NCBI RefSeq assembly: GCF_013523165.1
Contig: NZ_JAAMQI010000016.1
Span: forward strand, 35,446-99,445
Direction of reading: 5' to 3'
Source of the DNA: Pseudomonas entomophila
Lineage (GTDB): Bacteria > Pseudomonadota > Gammaproteobacteria > Pseudomonadales > Pseudomonadaceae
Length of the DNA stretch: 64,000 nucleotides
In this document: piece after piece, positions 25,580 to 35,514 of the stretch
How positions within the stretch are numbered: the stretch's first letter is position 1
Layout: every line of letters starts with the position of its first letter
The notes under the pieces: generated by a model
Databases searched by the model: none
Told to the model about the DNA's origin: nothing
The model's input: the letters and a program-made list of their open reading frames with translations, nothing else
Made by a program: the position numbers and the translations under genes

Positions 25580-27079
25580 ATGCCGCGTTCCAGTTTCTGG
25601 AAAAGACCGCTGAGCTACCGCGAAACTCAAGTGTGCTGTCTGATCGCGCTGGCCATTCACCTGCTTCCCCTGCTGCTGGCTGATCATTTCTACATCGATG
25701 ACAGTTGGCGCTCGCTGGAGGCGGGTAGCGCCTGGGCGGTCGAAGGCCGGGTGCTGATGCAGTGGCTGTACGCCGGATTGTCGTTCAGCGGCACTGCCCC
25801 CAATCTGTTCCCCTTGCCCTTGCTGCTGGCCGCCATGCTCGCCGCCCTGGCCCTGGCACGCCTGGTCTGGCATTACTTCGAGGCGCCGACCGCCAGTCAT
25901 GTGCTGGTGGTGTTGCCACTCTGGTACAACCCGCTGTTTCTGCAAAACCTGTCCTATCAATACGACGGCGCTGGAATGGCACTGGCACTGGCGGCCTGCA
26001 CGATGGGCATCGTCACGCCGGTCTACCGATGGCGTGATGCCCTGGCCGGTGCCCTGTGGGTAGCCATCGCCTGCAGCTTCTACCAGATCAGCCTGAACGT
26101 GTTCGCCGCGCTGTGCTGCGTCGAAGGGGTGCGCCGTGTCGTGGAGGGGGCCAGGTTCGAGGCGGTGTTGCGCCAGGTTCTGGGCCGTCTGTCACAGTTG
26201 GGGGGTGGATGCCTGGTCTACTACGTCACCGCCTACCAGGCCATGGGCCCTGTGCGTCAGACGAGGGTGCCGCTGGACAGCCAGTGGTGGGCGACGATGC
26301 TGCAACGGCTGGTATGGATCTATGAGCGCATCGCGCTGCTGGTGACACCCGGTACGCTGTGGTTCATCGGCCTGTTGTCGGTATTGGCGCTGGCCAGCCT
26401 GACGATCGCGGTCGTCCATGTGCTTCGGCAACGAACGCCTGGGGCGCACCGATTCGGGCTGCTTGCTGTGTTGATCGTTCCCCTGCCGCTCCTTGTGCTG
26501 CTGGTGCCTGGCTTCACGCTGGGGTTCGCGGTCTTCAACGATGGCGCGCGTACGCTGATGGCCTTCGGTGTGCTGATGCTGCTGGTCGCCTGGCTCGCCC
26601 ATCGCGTGCTGGTGCGGGTGCACCCCTGCCTTGGCTGGAGCCTGGCCGTGCCGCTGCTGGCCATGCTCACGTTCGCGTTCGCCCACGGTCGGGTCATGGT
26701 CATGCAGAAAGAGCTGCAGCAGGCCGTTGCCTTCAGCCTGGCCAAGGACATGACATCCCAGCCCGGCCTTGCCGGGTTGGCGTGCTATCACCTGATGAGT
26801 GCGCCCAACGGTCAGTGGTTGCCAGCCGCCAGGGGCTCCTATGCCGCGATGCCTGCCTTGCGCTACGTGCTGAACATCGACTTCTTGGTCCTGCCGGAAA
26901 TGCTGCCCAGGCTGGGCGTGGACGCGTTCAACTGCGCGCCGGGACTTGACAGGGCACAGGTGCTCCAGCGAAGCCCTGAGCCACAGGTGGACACCCTGTT
27001 CTATGCCATCCACCGCGTGGGTGATGTGGGCTACGTTTTGATGAAAGCGCCCCGCGACCCAGAAGGCTCGCGCGGGTGA
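25580..27079 (+). CDS. GtrII-like glucosyltransferase (serotype-specific O-antigen modification)
   Basis: A 499-residue multi-spanning membrane protein resembling the Glucos_trans_II (GtrII) family: a short cytosolic N-terminus, first span CLIALAIHLLPLLLADHFYI, conserved IDDSWRSL after it, about ten hydrophobic segments, and a soluble C-terminal region. GtrII enzymes transfer glucose from bactoprenol-glucose to O-antigen in the periplasm. It overlaps the following gtrA by 4 bp (GTGA). Gtr type genes vary strongly, so the sugar and acceptor cannot be read from sequence. Confidence 0.82.
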   Translation: MPRSSFWKRPLSYRETQVCCLIALAIHLLPLLLADHFYIDDSWRSLEAGSAWAVEGRVLMQWLYAGLSFSGTAPNLFPLPLLLAAMLAALALARLVWHYFEAPTASHVLVVLPLWYNPLFLQNLSYQYDGAGMALALAACTMGIVTPVYRWRDALAGALWVAIACSFYQISLNVFAALCCVEGVRRVVEGARFEAVLRQVLGRLSQLGGGCLVYYVTAYQAMGPVRQTRVPLDSQWWATMLQRLVWIYERIALLVTPGTLWFIGLLSVLALASLTIAVVHVLRQRTPGAHRFGLLAVLIVPLPLLVLLVPGFTLGFAVFNDGARTLMAFGVLMLLVAWLAHRVLVRVHPCLGWSLAVPLLAMLTFAFAHGRVMVMQKELQQAVAFSLAKDMTSQPGLAGLACYHLMSAPNGQWLPAARGSYAAMPALRYVLNIDFLVLPEMLPRLGVDAFNCAPGLDRAQVLQRSPEPQVDTLFYAIHRVGDVGYVLMKAPRDPEGSRG

Positions 27080-27444
27080 GCCGTCGACGGTTCGCGCGCT
27101 ATGCGCTGGTAGGCGTGGGCAACACGACCACGCACGGGCTGGTGTTCTTCGCACTGCACCAGGCCTTGGGCTGGCCTCAGGCACCGAGCAATGCGCTGGC
27201 GTTCGGCTTCGCAGCCAGTCTGTCGTATTGGATCAATGCGCATTTCACCTTCGCGAACGCCCCCGGACCTGAACGCTATGTGCTGTTCCTGGCTGGCATG
27301 GGGGCGTTGAGTCTGGCGACCGGGTGGGTCGCCGACCAGCTGACGTGGTCGCCGTGGCTCACGATCTTGGTCTTTTCCGCCATCAGCCTGGTCGCAGGGT
27401 ATGGCTATGCGAACACCGTGGTGTTCAGAAGGAGCGTGCGATGA
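27076..27444 (+). CDS. gtrA: GtrA-like bactoprenol-glucose flippase
   Basis: A 122-residue, four-helix membrane protein with the GtrA pattern [32 protein letters not shown] and a C-terminal [12 protein letters not shown]. It flips undecaprenyl-phosphate-glucose across the inner membrane. GTG 27076 start overlaps the GtrII stop, and its own stop overlaps the next ATG, so all three genes are coupled. Confidence 0.9.
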   Translation: MSRRRFARYALVGVGNTTTHGLVFFALHQALGWPQAPSNALAFGFAASLSYWINAHFTFANAPGPERYVLFLAGMGALSLATGWVADQLTWSPWLTILVFSAISLVAGYGYANTVVFRRSVR

Positions 27445-28379
27445 ACATTTCCCTGATCGTGCCGGTGTTCAACGAGCAGGCCACGGTGGAGCGCTTTTAC
27501 CGGGCCGTGCGCGAGGCGCCGACGCTACAGGCGATGACGGTCGAGATCCTGTTCGTCAACGACGGCAGCAGCGACGACACCGAGGCGATCTGTACGCGCC
27601 TGGCCGAGCGTGACGAATGGGTCACGGTGATCAACTTCTCGCGCAACTTCGGCAAGGAGTCCGCTCTGTTCGCGGGCCTCGAGTACGCAGGCGGTGAGGC
27701 CATGGTGCCGATCGACGTCGACTTGCAGGACCCGATCGAGGTCATCGCCCAACTGGTGGAGCGCTGGCAGCAAGGCGCCGACGTGGTGCTGGCCAAGCGG
27801 CGCAGTCGCAGTGCCGATACACGGCTCAAGCGCTGGAGTGCACGGATGTACTACCGACTGCACAACCGTATCGCCTCGACCCACATCGAGGAAAACGTCG
27901 GCGACTTCCGTCTGCTCGACCGCAAAGTGGTGACGGCCATCCGGCAATTGCCCGAGCAGCAGTTGTTCATGAAGGGGGTGTTGTCCTGGGTCGGCTTTCG
28001 TACCGAGATCGTCGAGTACGACCGGCCCCCGCGTGTGGCCGGAAGCAGCAAGTTCGGGGGCTGGCGGCTGTGGAACCTGGCGCTCGATGGCATCACCTCG
28101 TTCAGCACCGTACCACTGCGCCTGTGGACCTACGTGGGCGGCGCCGTTTCGCTGGTAGCCTTGCTGGTCGTCTTGTACCTGCTGATCGACACGGTGGTCT
28201 TCGATGCCGATGTGCCTGGCTACCCCTCGCTGATGTCGGCGATTCTGTTCCTGGGCGGCGTTCAGCTGATCGGCATCGGCATCCTGGGCGAGTACATCGG
28301 GCGCATCTATCAGGAGACCAAGCACCGCCCGCGCTATGTAGTGCGCAAGGTCCAGGGCAGGCAGCGCCAGCCAGGCTAG
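27441..28379 (+). CDS. gtrB: GtrB-like bactoprenol glucosyltransferase
   Basis: A 312-residue family 2 glycosyltransferase: [33 protein letters not shown], and [14 protein letters not shown] (catalytic acidic residues), then two C-terminal membrane helices ending in [20 protein letters not shown]. It loads glucose onto undecaprenyl phosphate for the flippase and transferase encoded upstream. ATG 27441 overlaps the gtrA stop. Confidence 0.92.
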   Translation: MNISLIVPVFNEQATVERFYRAVREAPTLQAMTVEILFVNDGSSDDTEAICTRLAERDEWVTVINFSRNFGKESALFAGLEYAGGEAMVPIDVDLQDPIEVIAQLVERWQQGADVVLAKRRSRSADTRLKRWSARMYYRLHNRIASTHIEENVGDFRLLDRKVVTAIRQLPEQQLFMKGVLSWVGFRTEIVEYDRPPRVAGSSKFGGWRLWNLALDGITSFSTVPLRLWTYVGGAVSLVALLVVLYLLIDTVVFDADVPGYPSLMSAILFLGGVQLIGIGILGEYIGRIYQETKHRPRYVVRKVQGRQRQPG

Positions 28380-28410
28380 CGCGATGCCTTGGCTGGCTGG
28401 CGGCCGCGTC

Positions 28411-29385
28411 TCAGCCTTTCCAGACCTGCGGGTTGACCAGGTCCCGTGGCCGCTCGCCCAGCAACGCCGCGCGCAGGTTGTCCAGGGCACGGTTGGCCAT
28501 GGCTTCGCGGGTCTCGGCGGTGGCCGAACCGACATGGGGCAGGGTCAGCGCATTGGGCAGCGCGAACAGCGGCGAGGTGGCCAGGGGCTCTTTCTCGTAG
28601 ACGTCCAGCCCGGCGCCCCGAATGGTACCCGACTGCAGCGCCTCGATCAGCGCCGCTTCATCCACCACCGGCCCCCGAGCGATGTTGATCAGGAAGGCGC
28701 TGGGCTTCATCAGCGTGAGTTCGCGCGCACCGATCAGGTGGCGCGTCGCGTCGCTCAGCGGCACCACCAGGCAGACGAAGTCCGACTCGCCCAGCAACTG
28801 ATCGAGGCTGCGGTACGCGGCGCCTAGTTCCTGCTCCAGTGCAGGCTTGCGACTGTTGCCGGTGTACAGCACGCGCATGCCGAAGCCCAGGTGCCCACGG
28901 CGGGCGATGGCCGCGCCAATGTTGCCCAGGCCGACGATGCCCAGGGTCTTGCCATGCACGTCGCTGCCGAACAGGTTCGGCGTGACGCTGGCCTGCCAGC
29001 GGCCGGCCTTGGTCCAGGCGTCCAGCTCGGCGACACGTCGGGCGCTGCCGATGATCAGCGCGAAGCCCAGGTCGGCGGTGCTTTCGGTCAACACATCAGG
29101 GGTGTTGGTGAGCGCGATGCCGCGTTCGTTGAAGTAGTCCAGGTCGTAATTGTCGTAGCCGACCGAGACGCTCGACACCACTTCCAGCTTGCCCGCGCCT
29201 TCGAGCTGCGCCCGCCCGAGCTTGCGGCCCACGCCGATCAGGCCGTGGGCCTGGGGCAGCGCTTCGTTGAACTGGGCGTTGAGGTCGCCTTGCTTGGGGT
29301 CAGGCAGGATCACGTCGAAGTCGTGCCGCAGGCGCTCGGCCATGGCGGGCGTGATACGGCTGAAGGCCAGGACGGTTTTTTTCAT
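28411..29385 (-). CDS. 2-hydroxyacid dehydrogenase, GhrB-like glyoxylate/ketogluconate reductase
   Basis: A 324-residue D-isomer-specific 2-hydroxyacid dehydrogenase. NAD(P) site GLGNIGAAIARRGHLGFGMR, catalytic Arg in INIARGPVVDE, Glu in the AGLDVYEKEPL segment and His in LTLPHVGSAT are all present. The closest match in pattern is the GhrB/ketogluconate reductase group; specificity is not certain. Minus strand, downstream of a LysR gene, with which it could be co-regulated. Confidence 0.88.
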   Translation of the reverse strand: MKKTVLAFSRITPAMAERLRHDFDVILPDPKQGDLNAQFNEALPQAHGLIGVGRKLGRAQLEGAGKLEVVSSVSVGYDNYDLDYFNERGIALTNTPDVLTESTADLGFALIIGSARRVAELDAWTKAGRWQASVTPNLFGSDVHGKTLGIVGLGNIGAAIARRGHLGFGMRVLYTGNSRKPALEQELGAAYRSLDQLLGESDFVCLVVPLSDATRHLIGARELTLMKPSAFLINIARGPVVDEAALIEALQSGTIRGAGLDVYEKEPLATSPLFALPNALTLPHVGSATAETREAMANRALDNLRAALLGERPRDLVNPQVWKG

Positions 29386-29587
29386 CGGACAACCTTTCTG
29401 CAAGAGGGTGGAAGGGGCGAGATGCGGTGTGGTTGGCGCGCCAGGGCGCGTGTCGCGGTTCGCTGAACGCACGATGGGCGGCAGACCGCCTTCGCAGACG
29501 GTCCCTTCGGCTCAGGACCGACTGCGGGTGCTGCGCATTACTCGATAGCAACCTACCATTCCCGTCCCGGGGCAGACAGCCCTCTTT

Positions 29588-30535
29588 TCAGTTCGCGATC
29601 AGCAGCTCGTGGGTCTTGAGGTCCGCCTCGTGCGCCGCGAGGATCTCGGGCAGGGAGTTGCGCAGGTATTCCACCCAGGTCTTGATCTTGGCATCCAGGT
29701 ACTGCCGCGACGGATAGATCGCATACAGGTTCAGCTCCTGCAGCCGGTATGCCGGCATCACCCGCACCAGGCTGCCATCGCGCAGGCCGTCGATGGCCGA
29801 ATAGATCGGCAGCACGCCCACGCCCATGCCGCTGCGGATCGCCGCCTTCATGGCGTCGGCGGAATTGACCTGGAAGGGGGACTGGGCAATGGTCGCCACT
29901 TCCTGCCCTTGCGGCCCGTCGAAGCTCCATTTCTCCAGCGGGATCACCGGGCTGACCATGCGCAGGCAGGCGTGCTGGCTCAGGTCCGCCGGGCGCTGTG
30001 CCACACCGTGGCGCGCGACGTAGTCCGGCGAGGCGCAGACGATGCTGTAGGTGATGCCCAGCCGCTGCGACACGAAGCCCGAATCGGGCAGCTCGCTGGC
30101 CAGTACGATGGACACGTCGTAGCCTTCGTCGAGCAGGTCCGGGACGCGGTTGGCCATGGTCAGGTCGAAGGTGACGTCCGGGTGCGTCTCGCGGTAGCGC
30201 GCGATGGCGTCGACCACGAAGTGCTGGCCGACGCCGGTCATCGAATGCACCTTGAGCACGCCAGCCGGGCGGGCATGGGCGTCGCTGGCCTCGGCCTCGG
30301 CTTCCTCGACGTAGGTGAGGATCTGTTCGCAGCGCATCAGGTAGCGCTTGCCCGCCTCGGTCAACGCGATGCGCCGGGTGGTGCGGTTGAGCAGGCGTGT
30401 CTGCAGGTGCGCTTCCAGGTTGGAAACCGCGCGGGAGACGTTGGCGGTGGTGGTGTCCAGTTGCGCGGCAGCGGCGGTGAAACTGCCCACCTGGGCCACG
30501 CAGCTGAAGGCACGCATGTTTTGCAGGGTGTCCAT
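29588..30535 (-). CDS. LysR family regulator divergent from the efflux operon
   Basis: A 315-residue LysR protein. The N-terminal HTH (MRAFSCVAQVGSFTAAAAQL, then VSRAVSNLEAHLQTRLLNRT) belongs to the AaeR/DmlR-like group, followed by a periplasmic-binding-like effector domain. ATG 30535 is the conventional LysR start (MDTLQNMRAF); the frame extends much further upstream but without homology. The start is 178 bp from the divergent outer-membrane lipoprotein gene of an AaeXAB-like pump, its probable target. Confidence 0.92.
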   Translation of the reverse strand: MDTLQNMRAFSCVAQVGSFTAAAAQLDTTTANVSRAVSNLEAHLQTRLLNRTTRRIALTEAGKRYLMRCEQILTYVEEAEAEASDAHARPAGVLKVHSMTGVGQHFVVDAIARYRETHPDVTFDLTMANRVPDLLDEGYDVSIVLASELPDSGFVSQRLGITYSIVCASPDYVARHGVAQRPADLSQHACLRMVSPVIPLEKWSFDGPQGQEVATIAQSPFQVNSADAMKAAIRSGMGVGVLPIYSAIDGLRDGSLVRVMPAYRLQELNLYAIYPSRQYLDAKIKTWVEYLRNSLPEILAAHEADLKTHELLIAN

Positions 30536-30712
30536 GGGTCGCTCTCGAAGTAGACGACGGATTGTGACACGAACAAGCCAGCGCCGGCCGTCAGACGAAA
30601 GCCTGATTATCGCGTTTTCGGTAATAAAGATTCGCAGGAATCCCTGCTTATCGCCAGTGCGCCGGCCTCCTAGAATTGCGCCGCCCCTCTTCCCTGCTCG
30701 GAAACCGCCGTC

Positions 30713-32239
30713 GTGCCGCGTCGCCTCATCGGAGCGCTCCCTGCGCTCAGCGTCTGTGTTCTTGCCTTGACCCTGACGGGCTGTCTCTCCACCGCAGGCA
30801 TCGCGCCCCGGAGCAAGGCCCCAACGGCCGAGACCCTGGATACCGATGCGGCCATCCGCGAGGCGGTGCGCGAGGCCGGCTGGCCCGCCCAGCAGTGGTG
30901 GCGCGCGTTCGGCGACACGCAACTCGATCACTGGGTGACGCTGGCACTGGCCGGCAGCCCGAGCCTGGCGCTGGCCGCTGCCCGCGTGCGCGAAGCCAAG
31001 GCGCTGGCCGGTGTGGTCGAAGCCGACGAGCACCTGCAAGGCACCGCCCAGAGCACGCTCAAGCGGCATGCCTGGCCGGAGGATCAGTTCTACGGCCCTG
31101 GTGCGCTCTCGGGCGCCGACACCTGGGACAACCAGGCCAACCTCGGGCTGAGCTATGCCCTGGACCTGTGGGGCCGTGAGCGCAACGCCAGCGAGCAGGC
31201 CCTGGACCAGGCCCATGTGCGCGTGGCCGAGGCCCGCCAGGCCGAACTCGAGTTGCAGAACACCGTGGTCAAGACCTACATCGGCCTGTCGCTGCAGTTC
31301 GCCCGCCGCGACATCGTCAGCGACGAACTGCACCAGCAGGAGCAGATCGTCGCCCTGGCCGAGCGTCGCCTGGCGGCCGGCATCGGCACCGAATTCGAAC
31401 TGAGCCAGGCGCAGGCGCCGCTGCCGGAAACCCATCGGCAGCTCGATGCCCTGGACGAGGCCATCGCCCTGGCACGCAACCAGCTGGCTGCGCTGGCCGG
31501 TCAGGGGCCGGGTGCAGGGGCCAGCCTCACCCGACCGCACCTGAACCTGGGAGCGCCGATCGGCTTGCCCTCGGCGCTGCCTGCGCAACTACTGGGGCAG
31601 CGTCCTGACGTGGTCGCCCGTCGCTGGCAGGTGGCTGCCCAGGCGCGTGGCCTGGATGTCGCCCAGGCCGACTTCCTGCCCAACGTCGACCTGGTCGCCG
31701 GCCTGGGCTTCGTCGCCACGGGCGGCGGCGCGCTGTCCTTCCTGCAGGGACGCAAGTTCAACTACAGCGTCGGCCCCGCCCTCAGCCTGCCGGTGTTCGA
31801 CGGTGGACGCCTGCGCGCGCGCCTGGGCGTGGCCGCAGCAGGGTACGACGAGGCCGTCGCCCAGTACGACCAGACCTTGGTGAACGCGCTCCGCCAGGTA
31901 TCGGACCAGTTGATCCGCCGTCACTCGCTGGACGTGCAGGCGCGCCTGGCCGCCGAATCGGTCGCCACTGCCCGCAAGACCTTCGACATTGCCACGCTGG
32001 CCTTCGAGCGCGGCCTGACCGGCTACCTGGAAGTGCTCAATGCCCAGACGCTGCTGTTCCGCCAGCAGCAGATCGAACGGCAGGTGCAGGCGGCGCGCCT
32101 GGTGGCGCAGGCCGAGCTGGTGACCGCCCTGGGCGGTGGCGTGCAGGCCGGGCGCGACGTGCCTGGTGCTCAGCAGCAGGCCATACCGCCCGTGCCGCCC
32201 GCGCTGGCCGTCTTCGAGCGCCGGGCGGCCGCCCGATGA
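30713..32239 (+). CDS. Outer-membrane efflux lipoprotein (NodT/TolC-like)
   Basis: A 508-residue efflux channel lipoprotein. Signal peptide with lipobox LTLTGC (acylated Cys24), followed by two outer-membrane efflux repeats (WWRAFGDTQLDHWVTLALAG, and LGQRPDVVARRWQVAAQARG with FLPNVDL). It starts at GTG 30713. The last four bases overlap the FUSC gene start. As first gene of the operon it supplies the outer-membrane exit for the AaeAB-like proteins that follow. Confidence 0.93.
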   Translation: MPRRLIGALPALSVCVLALTLTGCLSTAGIAPRSKAPTAETLDTDAAIREAVREAGWPAQQWWRAFGDTQLDHWVTLALAGSPSLALAAARVREAKALAGVVEADEHLQGTAQSTLKRHAWPEDQFYGPGALSGADTWDNQANLGLSYALDLWGRERNASEQALDQAHVRVAEARQAELELQNTVVKTYIGLSLQFARRDIVSDELHQQEQIVALAERRLAAGIGTEFELSQAQAPLPETHRQLDALDEAIALARNQLAALAGQGPGAGASLTRPHLNLGAPIGLPSALPAQLLGQRPDVVARRWQVAAQARGLDVAQADFLPNVDLVAGLGFVATGGGALSFLQGRKFNYSVGPALSLPVFDGGRLRARLGVAAAGYDEAVAQYDQTLVNALRQVSDQLIRRHSLDVQARLAAESVATARKTFDIATLAFERGLTGYLEVLNAQTLLFRQQQIERQVQAARLVAQAELVTALGGGVQAGRDVPGAQQQAIPPVPPALAVFERRAAAR

Positions 32240-34413
32240 GCCTTGCCCGTTCGCCGATTCGCTGGCTGGGCACCCTGGAGTGGCGGCGCGGGTTCTTCGC
32301 CTGGGCACGCACCGATGGGGTGACCTGGGTCTACATCGTCAAGGTGCTGGTCGCGGCCTTCCTGACGCTCTGGCTGGCCATGCGCCTGGAGCTGCCCCAG
32401 CCGCGCACCGCGATGATCACCGTGTTCATCGTCATGCAGCCCCAGAGCGGCCACGTGCTGGCCAAGAGTTTCTACCGCATCCTCGGCACCCTGGCCGGTT
32501 CGGCGATGATGGTCACCCTGATCGCCTGGTTCCCGCAGAACACCGAGCTGTTCCTGCCTAGCCTGGCGCTGTGGGTCGGGCTGTGCTCGGCCGGGGCGAT
32601 GCGCTACCGCACCTTTCGCGCCTACGGCTTCGTGCTGGCCGGCTACACCGCCGCGATGATCGGCCTGCCGGTGCTGGAGCACCCGCAGGCGGCGTTCATG
32701 GCCGCCATCTGGCGCGTGCTGGAGATCTGCCTGGGGATCCTGGTCTCGACCCTGGTCAGCGCCGCGATCCTGCCGCAGTCGGCCAGCGCGGCCATGCGCA
32801 ACGCCCTGTACCAGCGCTTCGGCGCGTTCGCCGGCTTCGTCGTCGAGGCCCTGCGGGGCACGGGGTCGCGCGAGCGTTTCGAGCAGGACAGCGTGCGCTT
32901 CATCGCCGAAGCCGTGGGCCTGGAAAGCCTGCGCAACGTCACCGCCTTCGAAGACCCGCACATGCGCCGGCGCAGCGGTCGCCTGATGCGCATGAACAGC
33001 GAGTTCATGGCCATCGGCACGCGCTTCAACGCCCTGCATCAGTTGCTTGAGCGCCTGCGCCTGCGCGGGCCGTCGCAGATCGTCGATGCGCTCGCGCCGG
33101 GCCTGGACACCCTGAGCGAGCTGCTTTGGCCGTATGCCGGGCGTGCCCTGACCGACGCCGATGCCGTGCGCCTGACCCTGGAGCTGGCGGCCTACAAGGA
33201 CGGCCTGCAAGGGCAGGTCCGCGCCCTGCGCGCCGCCTTCCTGGAGCGGGCGCCGAGCGAGGCGGAGCTGCTCGACTTCCATACCGCCTTCGAGCTGTTG
33301 TACCGTTTCATCGACGACCTCTACAGCTATGCCCAGACCCATGCGTCGCTGGCCGCCCATACCCACGAGCGCGAGCGCTGGGACGAGCCCTACGTGGCCC
33401 AGACCAGCTGGCTGGTCTCGCTGGCCGCCGGTGTGCGCGGTGCGGCGGTGCTGTTGCTGCTGGGCAGCTACTGGCTGCTCAGCGACTGGCCGAGCGGGGC
33501 GATGATGACCCTGATCGCCACGGTCACCGCCGGCCTCTCGGCCGCCTCGCCCAACCCGCGACGGCTGTCGTTCCAGATGGCCTGCGGCACCCTGCTCGGG
33601 GCGCTGGTGGGGTTTTTCGAGACCTTCTTCGTGTTCCCGTGGATCGATGGCTTCGCCTTGCTGTGCCTGGTGCTGGCACCGGTGTTCGCGCTCGGCGCCT
33701 TTCTCGCCTCGCGCCCGGCCTATGCCGGTTATGGGGTCGGCCTGCTGGTGTTCTTCGCCATCGGCAGCGTGCCCAACAACCTGACGGTGTACGACCCGTA
33801 CAGCTTCATCAATGACTACCTCGGCATGCTCCTGGGCATGCTGGTCTGCGCGGCGGCCGGCGCGATCATCCTGCCGCCCAACAGTCGCTGGCTGTGGACG
33901 CGCCTGCAACGCGAGCTGCGCGAGCAGGTGCTGTGGGCGATCAGCGGCCGTCTGCGCGGCCTGGGCTCGGCCTTCGACAGCCGCACCCGCGACCTGCTGC
34001 ACCAGGCCTATGGGCTGGCGGCCGGCCAGCCCAAGGTGCAAGGCGAGCTGCTGCGCTGGATGTTCGCGGTGCTGGAGATCGGTCACGCGATCATCGAGCT
34101 GCGCAAGGAGCAGGCGAACGTGCCCGTGCACCCGGCCTACGCCGAATGGCAACCCTGGCGCCAGGCGATCCGGGTGATGGGCCGCGCGCTGGCGCGGCTG
34201 TTCCTGCAACCGAACCCCGGCAACCACGAACGCGCGCTGTGGGCGGTCGACCAGGCGATTGCCAGCGTCCAGGCCGCCGATGAGCCCTTCGCCCGGCATT
34301 TCGACACCTCGGTGCTGCGCCGGGTGCAGAGTTACCTGCACTTCATCCGCAGCTCGCTGCTCGACCCCCGTTCGCCGCTGATGCCGGCACAAGGACTGCA
34401 CCATGCCCCGTGA
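32236..34413 (+). CDS. FUSC family AaeB-like efflux permease
   Basis: A 725-residue inner-membrane protein with two FUSC/ArAE halves. Each half has a hydrophobic cluster (VYIVKVLVAAFLTLWLAMRL first, then SLAAGVRGAAVLLLLGSYWL) followed by a soluble region. E. coli AaeB exports aromatic carboxylic acids such as p-hydroxybenzoate. Overlaps both neighbours (4 bp upstream, 11 bp downstream). Confidence 0.93.
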   Translation: MSLARSPIRWLGTLEWRRGFFAWARTDGVTWVYIVKVLVAAFLTLWLAMRLELPQPRTAMITVFIVMQPQSGHVLAKSFYRILGTLAGSAMMVTLIAWFPQNTELFLPSLALWVGLCSAGAMRYRTFRAYGFVLAGYTAAMIGLPVLEHPQAAFMAAIWRVLEICLGILVSTLVSAAILPQSASAAMRNALYQRFGAFAGFVVEALRGTGSRERFEQDSVRFIAEAVGLESLRNVTAFEDPHMRRRSGRLMRMNSEFMAIGTRFNALHQLLERLRLRGPSQIVDALAPGLDTLSELLWPYAGRALTDADAVRLTLELAAYKDGLQGQVRALRAAFLERAPSEAELLDFHTAFELLYRFIDDLYSYAQTHASLAAHTHERERWDEPYVAQTSWLVSLAAGVRGAAVLLLLGSYWLLSDWPSGAMMTLIATVTAGLSAASPNPRRLSFQMACGTLLGALVGFFETFFVFPWIDGFALLCLVLAPVFALGAFLASRPAYAGYGVGLLVFFAIGSVPNNLTVYDPYSFINDYLGMLLGMLVCAAAGAIILPPNSRWLWTRLQRELREQVLWAISGRLRGLGSAFDSRTRDLLHQAYGLAAGQPKVQGELLRWMFAVLEIGHAIIELRKEQANVPVHPAYAEWQPWRQAIRVMGRALARLFLQPNPGNHERALWAVDQAIASVQAADEPFARHFDTSVLRRVQSYLHFIRSSLLDPRSPLMPAQGLHHAP

Positions 34414-34603
34414 GATCGCCTTCCATGGTGTCTACCTGCCCACCATGACCTTGATGTTCCTGTTCGCCGCAGGCCTGGCCTGGGGGCTGGATCGCTGCAT
34501 CGCCCGCCATGACGGCTACCGCTTCTTCTGGCACCCGGCGCTGTTGCGCCTGAGCCTGTTCGTCTGTCTGTTCGGCGCCCTGGCGCTGTGGGTCTACTGG
34601 TGA
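34403..34603 (+). CDS. DUF1656 small membrane protein (AaeX-like)
   Basis: A 66-residue protein with two hydrophobic helices (LPTMTLMFLFAAGLAWGL and LSLFVCLFGALALWVYW), as in AaeX/DUF1656 proteins that accompany FUSC pumps. Start lies inside the 3' end of the FUSC gene. Role in the pump is undefined. Confidence 0.88.
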   Translation: MPREIAFHGVYLPTMTLMFLFAAGLAWGLDRCIARHDGYRFFWHPALLRLSLFVCLFGALALWVYW

Positions 34604-34613
34604 GAAATCCGCG

Positions 34614-35474
34614 ATGAAAAAGTTCTTCAGCCTGTTCGCCACCCTGCTGGTGCTGACCGCTGCCGTGGTCATCGGCCGCCAGCTGTGGCTGCACTACATG
34701 ACCACGCCCTGGACCCGCGACGGCCGCGTACGTGCCGACATCATCAACGTCGCCGCCGACGTGCCCGGCTACGTGGTGGACGTGGCGGTCCGCGACAACC
34801 AGCGGGTCAGCAAGGGCGACCTGCTGATGCAGATCGACCCGGCGCACTACCGCCTGGCCGTGCAGCAGGCCCAGGCACTGGTCGCGTCGCGCAAGGCGAC
34901 CTGGGCGATGCGCAAGGACAACGCCCGCCGCCGCGCCGACCTGGACAACCTGGTGATCTCCCGCGAGAACCGCGACGACGCCGACAGCGTCGCCCTGGCC
35001 GCCCAGGCCGACTACCAGCGCGCACAGGCCGCCCTGGCCGCCGCCGAGCTGAACCTGGAGCGCACGCGGATCGTCGCCACCGTCGACGGTTACGTCACCA
35101 ACCTCAACGTGCACCGGGGCGACTATGCGCGCACCGGCGAGGCGGTCATGGCCGTGGTCGACGAGCACTCGTTCTGGGTGTACGGCTTCTTCGAGGAAAC
35201 CAAGCTGCCGCACGTGCGGGTGGGTGACCCGGCCGACCTGCAGATGATGAGCGGCGAGCAGTTGCAGGGCCATGTCGAGAGCATCGCCCGCGGCATCTAC
35301 GACCGTGACAACCCCCAGAGCCGCGAGCTGGTCGCTGATGTCAACCCGACCTTCAACTGGGTGCGCCTGGCCCAGCGGGTGCCGGTACGGATTCACCTGG
35401 ACCAGGTGCCGGACGGGTTCCTGCTGGCGGCGGGGATGACCTGTACGGTGGTGGTACGGCCGTCACAGGGTTAG
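34614..35474 (+). CDS. HlyD-family membrane fusion protein (AaeA-like)
   Basis: A 286-residue periplasmic adaptor with N-terminal membrane anchor (FFSLFATLLVLTAAVVIGRQ), barrel-sandwich half ADVPGYVVDVAVRDNQRVSK, coiled coil, and second half TRIVATVDGYVTNLNVHRGD. It links the FUSC permease to the outer-membrane lipoprotein encoded at the start of the operon. Ten bases separate it from the DUF1656 gene. Confidence 0.92.
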   Translation: MKKFFSLFATLLVLTAAVVIGRQLWLHYMTTPWTRDGRVRADIINVAADVPGYVVDVAVRDNQRVSKGDLLMQIDPAHYRLAVQQAQALVASRKATWAMRKDNARRRADLDNLVISRENRDDADSVALAAQADYQRAQAALAAAELNLERTRIVATVDGYVTNLNVHRGDYARTGEAVMAVVDEHSFWVYGFFEETKLPHVRVGDPADLQMMSGEQLQGHVESIARGIYDRDNPQSRELVADVNPTFNWVRLAQRVPVRIHLDQVPDGFLLAAGMTCTVVVRPSQG

Positions 35475-35514
35475 TCCCGGTCGTGCGCAGTGGCCCGAGG
35501 AGGGCTTCTGAGGT

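Noticed and set aside
32170..34404. 744-codon minus-strand frame across the FUSC permease
   Set aside because: Low-complexity Arg/Gln/Ala/His composition typical of reverse-strand shadows.
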